Part shown: positions 27,829 through 36,494 of the stretch, one piece after another
Numbering within the stretch: the first letter of the stretch is position 1
How the letters are laid out: each line of letters opens with the position of its first letter
From: Mumia sp. Pv4-285
GTDB taxonomy: Bacteria; Actinomycetota; Actinomycetes; Propionibacteriales; Nocardioidaceae
Direction of reading: 5' to 3'
DNA length: 64,000 nucleotides
Assembly (NCBI RefSeq): GCF_041320275.1
Contig: NZ_CP162023.1
Span: 4,216,001-4,280,000 of the forward strand
Made by a program: the position numbers and the translations under genes
The notes under the pieces: generated by a model
What the model was told of the DNA's origin: nothing
Seen by the model: only the letters and a program-made list of their open reading frames with translations
The model's database searches: none

Positions 27829-29472
27829 ATGCCGCTCCCCACGTTGCGCGCCGTGCTCGCCTCCGACGCGCTGCGGGCCGCCGCCCCCGACGTGCTCGCG
27901 GGCAACGACCGCCTCGACCGCCAGGTCCGATGGGTGCACGTGAGCGAGGTCCGCGAGGTCAAGGGCCTCCTCTCCGGCGGGGAGCTGCTCCTGTCCACCG
28001 GCCTCGCGATGCGCGGGAGCGACGAGGACGCGGCGGCGTACGTCGGTGAGCTCGTCGACGCCGGGGCGACCGGTCTCCTCGTCGAGGTCGGCGAGACGTT
28101 CCCCGAGGTCCCGGAAGCGGCCCTGGCGGTCGCTCGCGAGAGGCGGTTCCCCGTCGTCGCTCTGCGTCGACCGTCGCGCTTCGTGGAGATCACCGAGCAG
28201 GTGCACCGCGCGATCGTCGCCGAGCAGTACGAGCGGGTCGACTTCGCGCGGCGCGTCCACGAGCGGTTCACCGCGCTCAGCCTCGACAGCGCCGGCGCCC
28301 AGTCGATCGTCGAGACCGCCGCCGAGCTCGCGGGCTCGTCGGTCGTCCTCGAGGACCTCTCCCGGCACGTCGTGGCCTATGCCGCCCTCGGACGCCCGGC
28401 GGCCGGCCTCCTGCAAGGCTGGGAGAAGCGGTCGCGCCTCGTCGCCCAGACCGATCTCACGGGGGTGACCGGGCCCGAGGGGTGGATGACGTCGCCGGTC
28501 GGGCTCCCGCAGCAGCGGTGGGCCCGCCTCGTGGTCGTCAACCCGGCCTCCGACCAGGAGCGTCTCGCGATGGTTCTCGAACGCGCCGCGCAGGCGCTCG
28601 AGCTGGCCCGCATGGCGGAGAGCGACCGGTTCGGGATCGCGTACCAGGCCCAGGGTGGGTTTCTCGTCGAGCTCGCCGACGCCCGGATCACCGACGTGGC
28701 GGAGGCCGACGCCCGCGCCCGCGCTCTCGGCCTCCCCTCCGCCGCGCCGTACGTCGGTCTCGTCGTCCGCGCCGCGCCGCCCGCGGGGAGCACCAGCAAC
28801 GACCCCGTCGCCGCGCACCGCAGCGCGCGCCGCCTCGTCGAACGCGTCGCCGCCGCGAGCCGCGACGTACGAGTCCCGGCGCTGCTCGGCTCGCTCGGCC
28901 CGCTGGAGGTCGCTGCACTCGTCGCGACCGGCGACCGGGGAGGGGACGCCGCGGTCGCCGTGCTCGCCGACGCGCTGCACGCTCAGCGGCTCCGCCAGGG
29001 GGACCTCGACGCGGTCTCGGTCGGTGTCGGTGCGCCCGCCGACACCGTGCTCGCCGCCGGTGCCGCGCTCCGGCACGCGCAGCACGTCGCCGAGGTCGCG
29101 CACGCCCTGCCGCCCGGGCGCCAGAAGGCGTTCTTCCGGGCAGGCGACGTCCGGCTCCACGGCCTGGTCGCGCTGCTGCACGACGACCCGCGCGTGCAGG
29201 CGTTCGCGGAGGCGGAGCTCGACCGCCTCCTCGTGCACGAGGCCACGCACGACGACGGCATGCTGGGGCTCCTCCGTCAGTACCTGTCGGTGAGCGGCAA
29301 CAAGACCGAGCTCGCCCGGATCAGCCACCGCAGCCGGCCGGCGCTCTACAAGAAGCTCGCGCACCTCGAGCGCATCCTCGGCGTGAGCCTCGACGACGCC
29401 GACTCGCGGCTCGCGCTGGGCGTGGCGCTGCTCGTGCACGACCAGCGACGTCGAGGCCCCGTCAGCGCGTGA
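27829..29472 (+). CDS. PucR-family transcriptional regulator
   Basis: 547 aa. N-terminal PucR domain (residues about 5-130: VLAGNDRLDRQVRWVHVSEV, LLSGGELLLSTGLAMRG), a central GGDEF-like/sensor region, and the C-terminal HTH_30 domain (LLRQYLSVSGNKTELARISH, then LYKKLAHLERILGVSL). Regulators of this family control purine, GABA and polyamine degradation. Divergent orientation to mmsA-aminotransferase-oxidase makes these its likely targets. The C terminus overlaps the convergent GH3 gene by 11 bp. Confidence 0.92.
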   Translation: MPLPTLRAVLASDALRAAAPDVLAGNDRLDRQVRWVHVSEVREVKGLLSGGELLLSTGLAMRGSDEDAAAYVGELVDAGATGLLVEVGETFPEVPEAALAVARERRFPVVALRRPSRFVEITEQVHRAIVAEQYERVDFARRVHERFTALSLDSAGAQSIVETAAELAGSSVVLEDLSRHVVAYAALGRPAAGLLQGWEKRSRLVAQTDLTGVTGPEGWMTSPVGLPQQRWARLVVVNPASDQERLAMVLERAAQALELARMAESDRFGIAYQAQGGFLVELADARITDVAEADARARALGLPSAAPYVGLVVRAAPPAGSTSNDPVAAHRSARRLVERVAAASRDVRVPALLGSLGPLEVAALVATGDRGGDAAVAVLADALHAQRLRQGDLDAVSVGVGAPADTVLAAGAALRHAQHVAEVAHALPPGRQKAFFRAGDVRLHGLVALLHDDPRVQAFAEAELDRLLVHEATHDDGMLGLLRQYLSVSGNKTELARISHRSRPALYKKLAHLERILGVSLDDADSRLALGVALLVHDQRRRGPVSA

Positions 29473-31975
29473 CGGTCGCCGTCAGCACCACGTCGCCGGC
29501 GCTGCGGCCGATCTGGACCTCGAAGTCGCCGGGCTCCACCGTCCACCGGCCGGCCGCGGCGTCCCAGTGCTCGAACGCCCGCGCCAGCACGGGCACCTCG
29601 ACGGTCACCGACTCCCCCGGCTCGGCGCTCACCCACGCGTACGACGCGAGCCACCGCACCGGCCGTTCGACCGCGCTGCCCTCCCGGGCGACGTAGACCT
29701 GCACCAGCTCGCGGCCCGGACGGTCGCCGGTGTTGCGCACCGAGACCCGCGCCTCGGCATCCGCGCCGGCGACGACATCCACCCCCTCGTACGCCCAGGA
29801 GGTGAAGCCGAGGCCGTGGCCGAACCAGTACGCCGGCTCGACACCGTCGCGCAGGAACCTGCGGTAGCCGACGTGCAGCCCCTCCTCGTACGCCAGCCTG
29901 CCGTCGACGGGGCGTGTGGACGGCAGGGCGGCGGCCTCGTCAGCGGGCCAGGTGGTGGGCAGCCGTCCGCCGGGCTCGGTCACGCCGGTGAGCAGGTCCG
30001 CCAGTGCGTGGCCGAACTCCTGCCCGGGGAACCACGAGAGCAGCACCGCGGCCACCTCGTCGCGCCACGGCATCAGGACCGGCGCGCCGGCGTTCACGAC
30101 GACGACCGTGCGCGGGTTCGCTGCGGCGACGCGTCGTACGAGCTCGTCCTGCCGGCCGGGCAGGTCGAGGGACTCGCGGTCGAAGCCCTCGCTCTCGACC
30201 TCCTCGTTCGTGCCCACCACGACGACGGCGAGGTCGGCGGAGCGGGCGAGCTCGACCGCCTCGTCGATCGCGGCGTCGTCGCCGGCGTACGGGAGGTCGA
30301 GGTTGAGCTGGAGCGAGACCAGCAGGTCGGCGCCAGGGACGTGGTCGGTGATCGTCCTGACCACGGTGACCTCGAGGGTGTCACCGGCCTCGAGCGGCAC
30401 GACGGCGCCGCGCTGGGGCGGCCGCATGAGGCCCTCGACCGGGTCGGCGCCCGCGGGCAGGACGAGCAGCTCGTCGAAGGCCACCACGCCGTCGAGCAGC
30501 ATCCGGAACCGTCCGAGACCGGACGCACCGACGTGGTGCTCGCCGGACACCGGCGCCGTCAGGACCGTCGTGATCTCGATCGCGCCGAGCTCGGCCGGGA
30601 CGACGCCGGCGGCGAAGGCGTTGTTCCAGTTGTACGCCGTCCCCGACCGCTCGTCGGTCGCGAGCACCTGCCCGTCGTGGCCGAGGAAGCGGATGCGTAC
30701 GCCTTGGGCGCCCGAGTCGGGCACGGTGAGGTGGGCGGAGTCGGCGATGCCGATCCGGTGGTGCGAGCGGACGCCCTCCGCGTACACGACGTCGCCGGCG
30801 CCGAAGGCCTCCCGCAGTCCGTCGACCGGGGAGATCTCGCGGTCGGGGAACACGAACGCGCTCCCACCGCCGAGCGTGCGACCCGGGTGCGCGTTCGGCC
30901 CGAGTACCGCGACCCGCCGGATGTCGGCAGCATCGACCGGGAGAGCAGGCGCGCCGCCGACCCGTGCATTGCGCAGCATCACGAAGCCTGCCGCGGCGAT
31001 CCGGCGGACGAGCGCGTGCGTCTCCTCCGCCGAACCCGCGACGAGCGGCACGGACGTCCCCGGCTCGAGTGCACCGACCCGGTGCGCGAGCCTCAGCAGC
31101 CGCCGTACCTTGTCGTCGACCGTGGTCTCCGGCACCCGCCCGTCACCGACGGCATCGACCAGCGCCGCGTTCCACGGGCCGGTCGGCCCCGGCATCGCGA
31201 GATCGAGACCGCCTGCACCGGCCGCCTCGGTCGAGCGGGCGGCGTACCAGTCGCTCATCGTGACGCCGTCGAAGCCCCACTCCTCCTGGAGCACCTCGCG
31301 CAGCAGCGGGGACTCGGTCATCGTGGTGCCGTTGACGCCGTTGTACGCGGCCATCACCGCCCAGGCGCCGGCGTCGCGCACGATCACCTCGAACGGCGCC
31401 AGGTAGACCTCGCGCAGCGTCCGCTCGTCGATGCGCATGTCGACGGTGAGGCGGTCCGACTCCGAGTCGTTGGCCACGAAGTGCTTCACCGTCGCCGCCA
31501 CCCCGTCGGCCTGCATCGCCCGGACGATCGACGCACCGACGCGGGCGGTCAGCACCGGATCCTCGCTGAAGCACTCGAAGTGGCGCCCGCCGTACGGCGA
31601 CCGGTGCAGGTTGACCGTCGGCGCAAGGACGACGTCGACCCCCTTGCGGCGCGCCTCCGCGGCGAGCAGGTGACCGACCTCCGTCATCAGCGCGTCGTCC
31701 CACGTGGCCGCGAGGGCGGTCGGGGAAGGCAGGTTCGCCGACGTGTCGCGCTCGTCCCACAGCTCGCCGCGGACGCCCGCCGGCCCGTCGGAGGTGACCA
31801 TCCGGCGCAGCCCGACGGCAGGCTCGTCGTACAGGGCCCAGAAGTCGGCTCCGGTGAGCAGGCGCACCTTCTGCTCGAGGCTCAATCGAGCGACGAGGTC
31901 GTCGAAGGACGGATCGGTCGAATCAGGGAGGTTTCGGTCGCCGACGGGACGGCTGGTGATGAGGTGTTCGGACAC
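29462..31975 (-). CDS. Glycoside hydrolase family 3 (beta-glucosidase type)
   Basis: 837 aa, GTG start, no signal peptide, so cytosolic. GH3 N-terminal TIM barrel with LAPTVNLHRSPYGGRHFECF and VKHFVANDSESDR; catalytic nucleophile Asp in GFDGVTMSDWYAARS. The (alpha/beta)6 second domain is interrupted by an inserted PA14-like beta module (about residues 400-510), followed by the general-acid region and a C-terminal fibronectin-III-like domain. Downstream of the CUT1 transporter genes: imported beta-linked oligosaccharides are its probable substrate. Confidence 0.93.
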   Translation of the reverse strand: MSEHLITSRPVGDRNLPDSTDPSFDDLVARLSLEQKVRLLTGADFWALYDEPAVGLRRMVTSDGPAGVRGELWDERDTSANLPSPTALAATWDDALMTEVGHLLAAEARRKGVDVVLAPTVNLHRSPYGGRHFECFSEDPVLTARVGASIVRAMQADGVAATVKHFVANDSESDRLTVDMRIDERTLREVYLAPFEVIVRDAGAWAVMAAYNGVNGTTMTESPLLREVLQEEWGFDGVTMSDWYAARSTEAAGAGGLDLAMPGPTGPWNAALVDAVGDGRVPETTVDDKVRRLLRLAHRVGALEPGTSVPLVAGSAEETHALVRRIAAAGFVMLRNARVGGAPALPVDAADIRRVAVLGPNAHPGRTLGGGSAFVFPDREISPVDGLREAFGAGDVVYAEGVRSHHRIGIADSAHLTVPDSGAQGVRIRFLGHDGQVLATDERSGTAYNWNNAFAAGVVPAELGAIEITTVLTAPVSGEHHVGASGLGRFRMLLDGVVAFDELLVLPAGADPVEGLMRPPQRGAVVPLEAGDTLEVTVVRTITDHVPGADLLVSLQLNLDLPYAGDDAAIDEAVELARSADLAVVVVGTNEEVESEGFDRESLDLPGRQDELVRRVAAANPRTVVVVNAGAPVLMPWRDEVAAVLLSWFPGQEFGHALADLLTGVTEPGGRLPTTWPADEAAALPSTRPVDGRLAYEEGLHVGYRRFLRDGVEPAYWFGHGLGFTSWAYEGVDVVAGADAEARVSVRNTGDRPGRELVQVYVAREGSAVERPVRWLASYAWVSAEPGESVTVEVPVLARAFEHWDAAAGRWTVEPGDFEVQIGRSAGDVVLTATVTR

Positions 31976-32023
31976 AGGGGTCTCCTGGTGTTGTGGGGAC
32001 GGCGGCTGGGCTCGGGCGTGGCC

Positions 32024-32899
32024 CTACGCCTTCACGCCGCCTTCGGCGAGGCCGCCGCGCCAGAACCGCTGGAGCGCGAGGAAGGCGATGACGAGAGGGA
32101 CGATCGACAGCAGCGAGCCGACGATCACGTACAGCTGGAGCTGCGGCGAGTGCGTGACCTGGCTGTTCCAGGTGTGCAGGCCGAGCGTGAGGGGATACAG
32201 CTTCGTGTCCTGCAGCATCACGAGCGGGAGGAAGAAGTTGTTCCAGATGGCGACGAACTGGAACAGGAAGATCGTCACCAGGGCCGGACCCATCAGCCGG
32301 ATGGCGACGGTGAAGAACGTCCGGAACTCCGACGCGCCGTCGATGCGCGCCGCCTCCAGCAGCTCGTCGGGAACGGCCGACGCCGCGAAGATCCGCGCCA
32401 GGTAGACCCCGAAGGGCGAGACGAGGCTCGGGAGCAGGATCGCCCACATGGTGTCGGCCTGGCCGGCCTTGCTGAACAGCAGGAACAACGGCAGAGCCAG
32501 CGCGGTCGCCGGGACGAGGACGCCACCGAGGATCACGTTGAAGGTCGCGTTGCGTCCCGGGAAGACGTACTTCGCGAGCGCGTAGCCCGCCATCGCCGCG
32601 AACAGGGTGCCCAGGACCGCTCCGACGCCGGAGTAGATCAGGCTGTTGAACGCCCAACGCACGAAGATGCTGTTGTCGTAGGACAGCGCGCCCTTGATGT
32701 TGTCCCAGAGCAGGATCGGGTTCGAGAACCAGAGCCCGTCGCCGTCGTTCAGCGCGGCGCGGTCCTTGCTCGACGCGACGAGGAGCCACCACAGCGGCAC
32801 GAGGAAGTACGAGGCGCAGATGACCATGAAGAGCATGGTCGTGGCGACGGGCAGCGGCCTCGTCCGCTGCGCGCCTCCGCCGGCTGCCGTGCGGGTCAT
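32024..32899 (-). CDS. Sugar ABC transporter permease (CUT1, MalG-like)
   Basis: 291 aa, six membrane helices, EAA motif in ELLEAARIDGASEFRTFFTV and the C-terminal ALQRFWRGGLAEGGVKA, typical of CUT1 second permeases. ATG 32899 overlaps the stop of the partner permease (ATGA). No ATPase is encoded in the operon, as usual for CUT1 systems that share an MsiK-type ATPase encoded elsewhere. Confidence 0.92.
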   Translation of the reverse strand: MTRTAAGGGAQRTRPLPVATTMLFMVICASYFLVPLWWLLVASSKDRAALNDGDGLWFSNPILLWDNIKGALSYDNSIFVRWAFNSLIYSGVGAVLGTLFAAMAGYALAKYVFPGRNATFNVILGGVLVPATALALPLFLLFSKAGQADTMWAILLPSLVSPFGVYLARIFAASAVPDELLEAARIDGASEFRTFFTVAIRLMGPALVTIFLFQFVAIWNNFFLPLVMLQDTKLYPLTLGLHTWNSQVTHSPQLQLYVIVGSLLSIVPLVIAFLALQRFWRGGLAEGGVKA

Positions 32900-33825
32900 C
32901 CGAAGGCTCGCTTCTGGGTCAGCTTGAGGAACGTGAAGGACAAGGTGCAGGTGATGAGCGCCAGGACCACCGACATGGCCGCGGCGAAGTAGTAGTCGGG
33001 GATGTTCGAGGTCGCGTCGACCATGAGGTTCGGCGTGTAGTTGCTCCCGACCGCGCTCGAGATCGACTGGAACACTCGGGGCTCGTTGAACAGCTGGAGC
33101 GTGCCGATGATCGAGAAGACACCGGTCAGCACGAGCGCCGGGGCGACGGCGGGGATCTTCACGGACCAGGCGATCCGGACCTGGCCTGCGCCGTCGATCG
33201 TCGCCGCCTCGATCACGTCCTTCGGGATCGCCTGCAGCGCCGAGTAGATGATCAGCATGTTGTAGCCGGTGTAGACCCAGTTGACGACGTTGACCATCGC
33301 GAACATCACGAGGCCGGGTCCGAGGAGGTCGACGTTGTCCGCGACCTGGGGGAACGGCGAGATCTGCGGCGAGTAGATGAAGCCCCACATGATCGCGGCG
33401 ATGACGCCGGGGACGGCGTACGGCGCGAAGAACGCGAGCCGGAAGAAGCTCTTGCCCTTCACGAGCGGCGAGTCGAGCAGGAGGGCGAAGAGCAGCGCGA
33501 GCCCGAGCTGGAGCGGGATCGAGGCGACGAAGAAGACGAGCACCCGGCCGATGCTCGCCCAGAAGTCGCCGTTCTCCAGGACCCGCGTGTACTGGCTGAA
33601 GCCGGCGAACACCTCGGTCGCCTTGCCGAAGGTGCCCTCGCGCTCGACCTTGTGGAACGACTGCCACACCGCGTACGCGATGGGAGTCAGGTAGAAGAGG
33701 ATGAACAGGGCGACGAACGGCCCGAGGAAGCCGACGATCGCGCCCTTGTGGCGGACCCGGCGACGGCGGGTGGGTTCGGGTGGTGGGGCCTGCGCGAGCT
33801 GCGGCGGCACGACGCTGGTCGCCAT
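32896..33825 (-). CDS. Sugar ABC transporter permease (CUT1, MalF-like)
   Basis: 309 aa. A basic, Pro-rich N terminus precedes six helices. EAA motif DVIEAATIDGAGQVRIAWSV and the end ALITCTLSFTFLKLTQKRAF fit the CUT1 first permease. Encoded 97 bp downstream of the binding-protein gene and translationally coupled to the second permease. Confidence 0.92.
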   Translation of the reverse strand: MATSVVPPQLAQAPPPEPTRRRRVRHKGAIVGFLGPFVALFILFYLTPIAYAVWQSFHKVEREGTFGKATEVFAGFSQYTRVLENGDFWASIGRVLVFFVASIPLQLGLALLFALLLDSPLVKGKSFFRLAFFAPYAVPGVIAAIMWGFIYSPQISPFPQVADNVDLLGPGLVMFAMVNVVNWVYTGYNMLIIYSALQAIPKDVIEAATIDGAGQVRIAWSVKIPAVAPALVLTGVFSIIGTLQLFNEPRVFQSISSAVGSNYTPNLMVDATSNIPDYYFAAAMSVVLALITCTLSFTFLKLTQKRAFG

Positions 33826-33922
33826 GCGGTGCTCCTTCTCGTGGTGCGGGGGGCGTGCCCTGGCGGGCGCTGTCGAGCGGGTATGGGTCGACGGCGCCCG
33901 CCAGGAGTCAGCGTGACCGTGA

Positions 33923-35278
33923 CTACTCGGTGACGTCCAGCGACTGGGCCTTCATCGTGTCGACCGTCTTCTGCTGCGCGTCGGCCAGCGCGTCGGCGAT
34001 GGTGGCCTGACCGTTGACCGCCTTGCCCAGGCCGTTGCCCAGGTCGGAGTAGGTCTGGGTCATGGTCGGACCCCACTGGAAGTCAGGGTCGACACCCTCG
34101 GAGGCCTGCGCGAAGACCTCCCAGACCTTCTGACCGCCGTAGTACGGCAGACCCTCGGTCAGTGCGGGCAACGATGCCTGGCCCTCGGTGGTGGCGGGGT
34201 ACTGACCGCCGTTGGCGTTGTTGAGCGCGAGCGCCTCAGGATCGCTGAAGGCCCACGTCGCGAACTTCGCTGCCTCGTACGGGTGCTTCGAGGACTTCCA
34301 GACGACGGCGTTCGAACCACCCCAGTTGCCGGCGGCGTTGCTCCCGGCCTCCCACTGCGGCATGGGTGCGACAGCCCACTTGCCCTTGGTCTTGGGAGCG
34401 CTGTTCTCGAGGAGCTTGGTGGTCCAGGCGGCCCCGATGATCGACCACTCCTTGCCGTTGTCGAGCGCGTTCCACTGCGGGTCACCGAGCCCGGGCACGG
34501 TGTCGAGGAGCTTCTCGTCCAGCATCTTCTGCCAGTACTCGGCGACCTCGGTCGTCTTCTCGTCGTTCAGGCTCACCTTCCAGGTGCCGCCGTCGTCCTC
34601 GAACCACGTGGCGCCGTTCTGCCAGGCGAGCGAGGTGAACCAGGCCGGCTGGTCCGGCGGGAAGTCGCCGATGGTCGCACCGAGCGCCTTGATCTTCTTG
34701 GCTGCCTCGTAGTACTCGTCCCAGGTGGTCGGGACCGGGATCCCGTTCTGCTCGAAGAGGTCCTTGCGGTAGTAGAGCGCCATCGGGCCGATGTCCATCG
34801 GGACGCCGTACGCCGAGCCCTCCTCGCCGAAGCTCACCTGCGAGATCGTCCACGGCACGAACTTGTCGGCCGCCTCCTCCATCGGCTCGCACGCACCGAT
34901 GTCGGCGAGGCCGTCCTGGAGCCGGAAGCTCGCGAGGTTGTCGAACTCGACCATGCCGATGTCGCCGGTGGTGCCGGCCTTGATCTGGTTCGAGTACGCC
35001 TGGTAGGTGCCGTCGTTGCCGCCGACGACCTCCTTGTACTTCACCTGGATGTCGGGGTTGTTCTTGTTCCAGAGGTCGACGGTCTTCTGCATCCCGGGGA
35101 CCCAGGAGGTGAAGGTCAGCTCGACCTTCTCGCCGTCCGCCGCGGGCTTGCAGGCGTCGGATGCCGAGTCAGTGTCGTCGTCGCCGTCGCCGCCGCCGCA
35201 CGCAGCGACGAGGATCATTGCCGCTGCCGCCGCGAGCGCACCGGCGCTGCGACGCCTGCGCGTGGTGAGTACCGCCAT
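33923..35278 (-). CDS. Sugar ABC transporter substrate-binding lipoprotein
   Basis: 451 aa from ATG 35278; this start gives a clean lipoprotein signal (TTRRRRSAGALAAAAAMILV with lipobox VAAC) and has GGA upstream. The mature protein is a cluster-B extracellular solute-binding protein (LTFTSWVPGMQKTVDLWNKN, YGVPMDIGPMALYYRKDLFE). First gene of an operon with two permeases and a GH3 enzyme, consistent with uptake of a beta-glycoside oligosaccharide. A 24-bp palindrome 116-139 bp upstream is a likely TetR site. Confidence 0.92.
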   Translation of the reverse strand: MAVLTTRRRRSAGALAAAAAMILVAACGGGDGDDDTDSASDACKPAADGEKVELTFTSWVPGMQKTVDLWNKNNPDIQVKYKEVVGGNDGTYQAYSNQIKAGTTGDIGMVEFDNLASFRLQDGLADIGACEPMEEAADKFVPWTISQVSFGEEGSAYGVPMDIGPMALYYRKDLFEQNGIPVPTTWDEYYEAAKKIKALGATIGDFPPDQPAWFTSLAWQNGATWFEDDGGTWKVSLNDEKTTEVAEYWQKMLDEKLLDTVPGLGDPQWNALDNGKEWSIIGAAWTTKLLENSAPKTKGKWAVAPMPQWEAGSNAAGNWGGSNAVVWKSSKHPYEAAKFATWAFSDPEALALNNANGGQYPATTEGQASLPALTEGLPYYGGQKVWEVFAQASEGVDPDFQWGPTMTQTYSDLGNGLGKAVNGQATIADALADAQQKTVDTMKAQSLDVTE

Positions 35279-35393
35279 GTCGTGTCGTCCTTTCGAGGTC
35301 CCGACGTGCAGCTCGAGGCGCGCGCTCGGATCGATTGCGCAGCAGGCGCCAGGTGTGACGTCGGACACATCACCCGGCGCGTCCATGGAACCA

Positions 35394-35417
35394 TACTTAC
35401 TGACCGGCAAGTAAGTA
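35394..35417. promoter_or_regulatory. 24-bp palindrome, candidate operator of the adjacent TetR (site A)
   Basis: Arms TACTTAC and GTAAGTA are perfect inverted repeats, and the inner ten bases pair at the outermost and central positions (10 of 12 pairs in total). It lies between the TetR gene and the divergently placed start region of the sugar-transport operon. The half-site TACTTAC recurs upstream of the TetR gene (site B). Confidence 0.7.
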
Positions 35418-35462
35418 GCACAGATAACGATCAAATAACGCAGCCCCCGCCACGATCGCGAC

Positions 35463-36116
35463 CTACCGACTGTCCCCGGCGCGGTGGTCGGAGCCCAGCC
35501 GCGCGAGCAGCGCGTCGATCACGAGACCCACGGCGTACGGCATGTCGACCCGCTCGGGATCCAGCAGCCACTGGATCTGCAGACCGTCCATGACGGCGAT
35601 GATGGACGAGGCGGCCGCGTCGACCTCCGCATCGCTCGGCCCGTCCGACGGGCACGAGTCGCGCAACGCGTCACGGATGAGACCACGCAGGTGCGTGAAC
35701 CGGTCGCGGAACGACGCCTGCGCGGGGTGGCCGTCAGTCACCGACTCGGCCGACAGCACGGCGTACGACTGGACGAGGCCTGCCCGCTCGGTGTTGGCGC
35801 GCGCCGTTCGTACGAGGTGCCGCATGAGCTCGGGCCCGTGCGGGGGCTCCTGGTTCTCGAAGTCGGCGACGTCGGTGGCGTCGCGGTACTCGAGCACCTC
35901 GACGAGGAGCTGGTCCTTCGAACCGAAGTGGTGCAGGATCCCCTGGTGCGTGATGCCGACCCGCTCGGCGATCTCCGAGAGCGCCGCCTTGTGGTAGCCG
36001 CGAGCGCCGAACACGTCGAGCGCGGCCACCAGGATCTCGGCGCGCCGCTGGTCCGCCGGGACGCGCGCCGAGCGCTGCCGCTTGGCCGGGACACCGGGCA
36101 CGTCGTGCGTCGTCAT
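35463..36116 (-). CDS. TetR-family transcriptional regulator
   Basis: 217 aa. N-terminal HTH (RRAEILVAALDVFGARGYHK, then SEIAERVGITHQGILHHFGS, KDQLLVEVLEYRD) and an all-helical ligand domain. Its stop is 185 bp from the sugar-binding-protein start and in the same orientation, and both its own promoter (site B) and the sugar operon promoter (site A) contain the half-site TACTTAC. It most likely represses the ABC transporter-GH3 operon and itself, although LacI-type repressors are more usual for such cassettes. Confidence 0.9.
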   Translation of the reverse strand: MTTHDVPGVPAKRQRSARVPADQRRAEILVAALDVFGARGYHKAALSEIAERVGITHQGILHHFGSKDQLLVEVLEYRDATDVADFENQEPPHGPELMRHLVRTARANTERAGLVQSYAVLSAESVTDGHPAQASFRDRFTHLRGLIRDALRDSCPSDGPSDAEVDAAASSIIAVMDGLQIQWLLDPERVDMPYAVGLVIDALLARLGSDHRAGDSR

Positions 36117-36134
36117 GCCGCGAGCGTACCCCTC

Positions 36135-36154
36135 TACTTACCGTACGGTCAGCG
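36135..36154. promoter_or_regulatory. 20-bp imperfect palindrome upstream of TetR gene (site B)
   Basis: TACTTACCGT/ACGGTCAGCG pairs at 7 of 10 positions around a GTAC centre and starts 19 bp upstream of the TetR start codon. It shares the half-site TACTTAC with site A at 35394, supporting autoregulation by the same protein. Confidence 0.55.
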
Positions 36155-36243
36155 GCATTGGACCGGCGGGCGGAGGATCGGCCGCGCCCGCTAGGTTGGG
36201 GAGGCGACCGCACTCGTGGCGCGCGAGGTCTGAGGAGGCCGTT

Positions 36244-36417
36244 ATGTCGACGTGGGGTTGGATCGCCGTCTTCACCGTGGTGGCAGGTCTGGGGATGCTG
36301 CCGATGGTCGTCGACCGCTCGTCGGCCGCGAAGGCCGCCGGCACCGGTGCTGCCTGCATCGTCCTCGCGTTCTTCGCAGCGCTCCTCGTGATCGCGCTGC
36401 CGCAGACGATCGCCTGA
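36244..36417 (+). CDS. Small two-helix membrane protein
   Basis: 57 aa from ATG 36244, preceded by an excellent GAGGAGG. Two hydrophobic helices (TWGWIAVFTVVAGLGMLPMV and TGAACIVLAFFAALLVIALP) are separated by a short polar loop VDRSSAAKAAG. No known family recognised. It lies alone between the TetR gene and the aldehyde dehydrogenase and might be co-transcribed with the latter. Confidence 0.7.
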   Translation: MSTWGWIAVFTVVAGLGMLPMVVDRSSAAKAAGTGAACIVLAFFAALLVIALPQTIA

Positions 36418-36494
36418 CACGACGTCACCTCCGGCCCGCCCGGGGTGACACACCGACGGTTGTCGGCCGCCCGGCGGCGTGCTGGAATCGCGGC

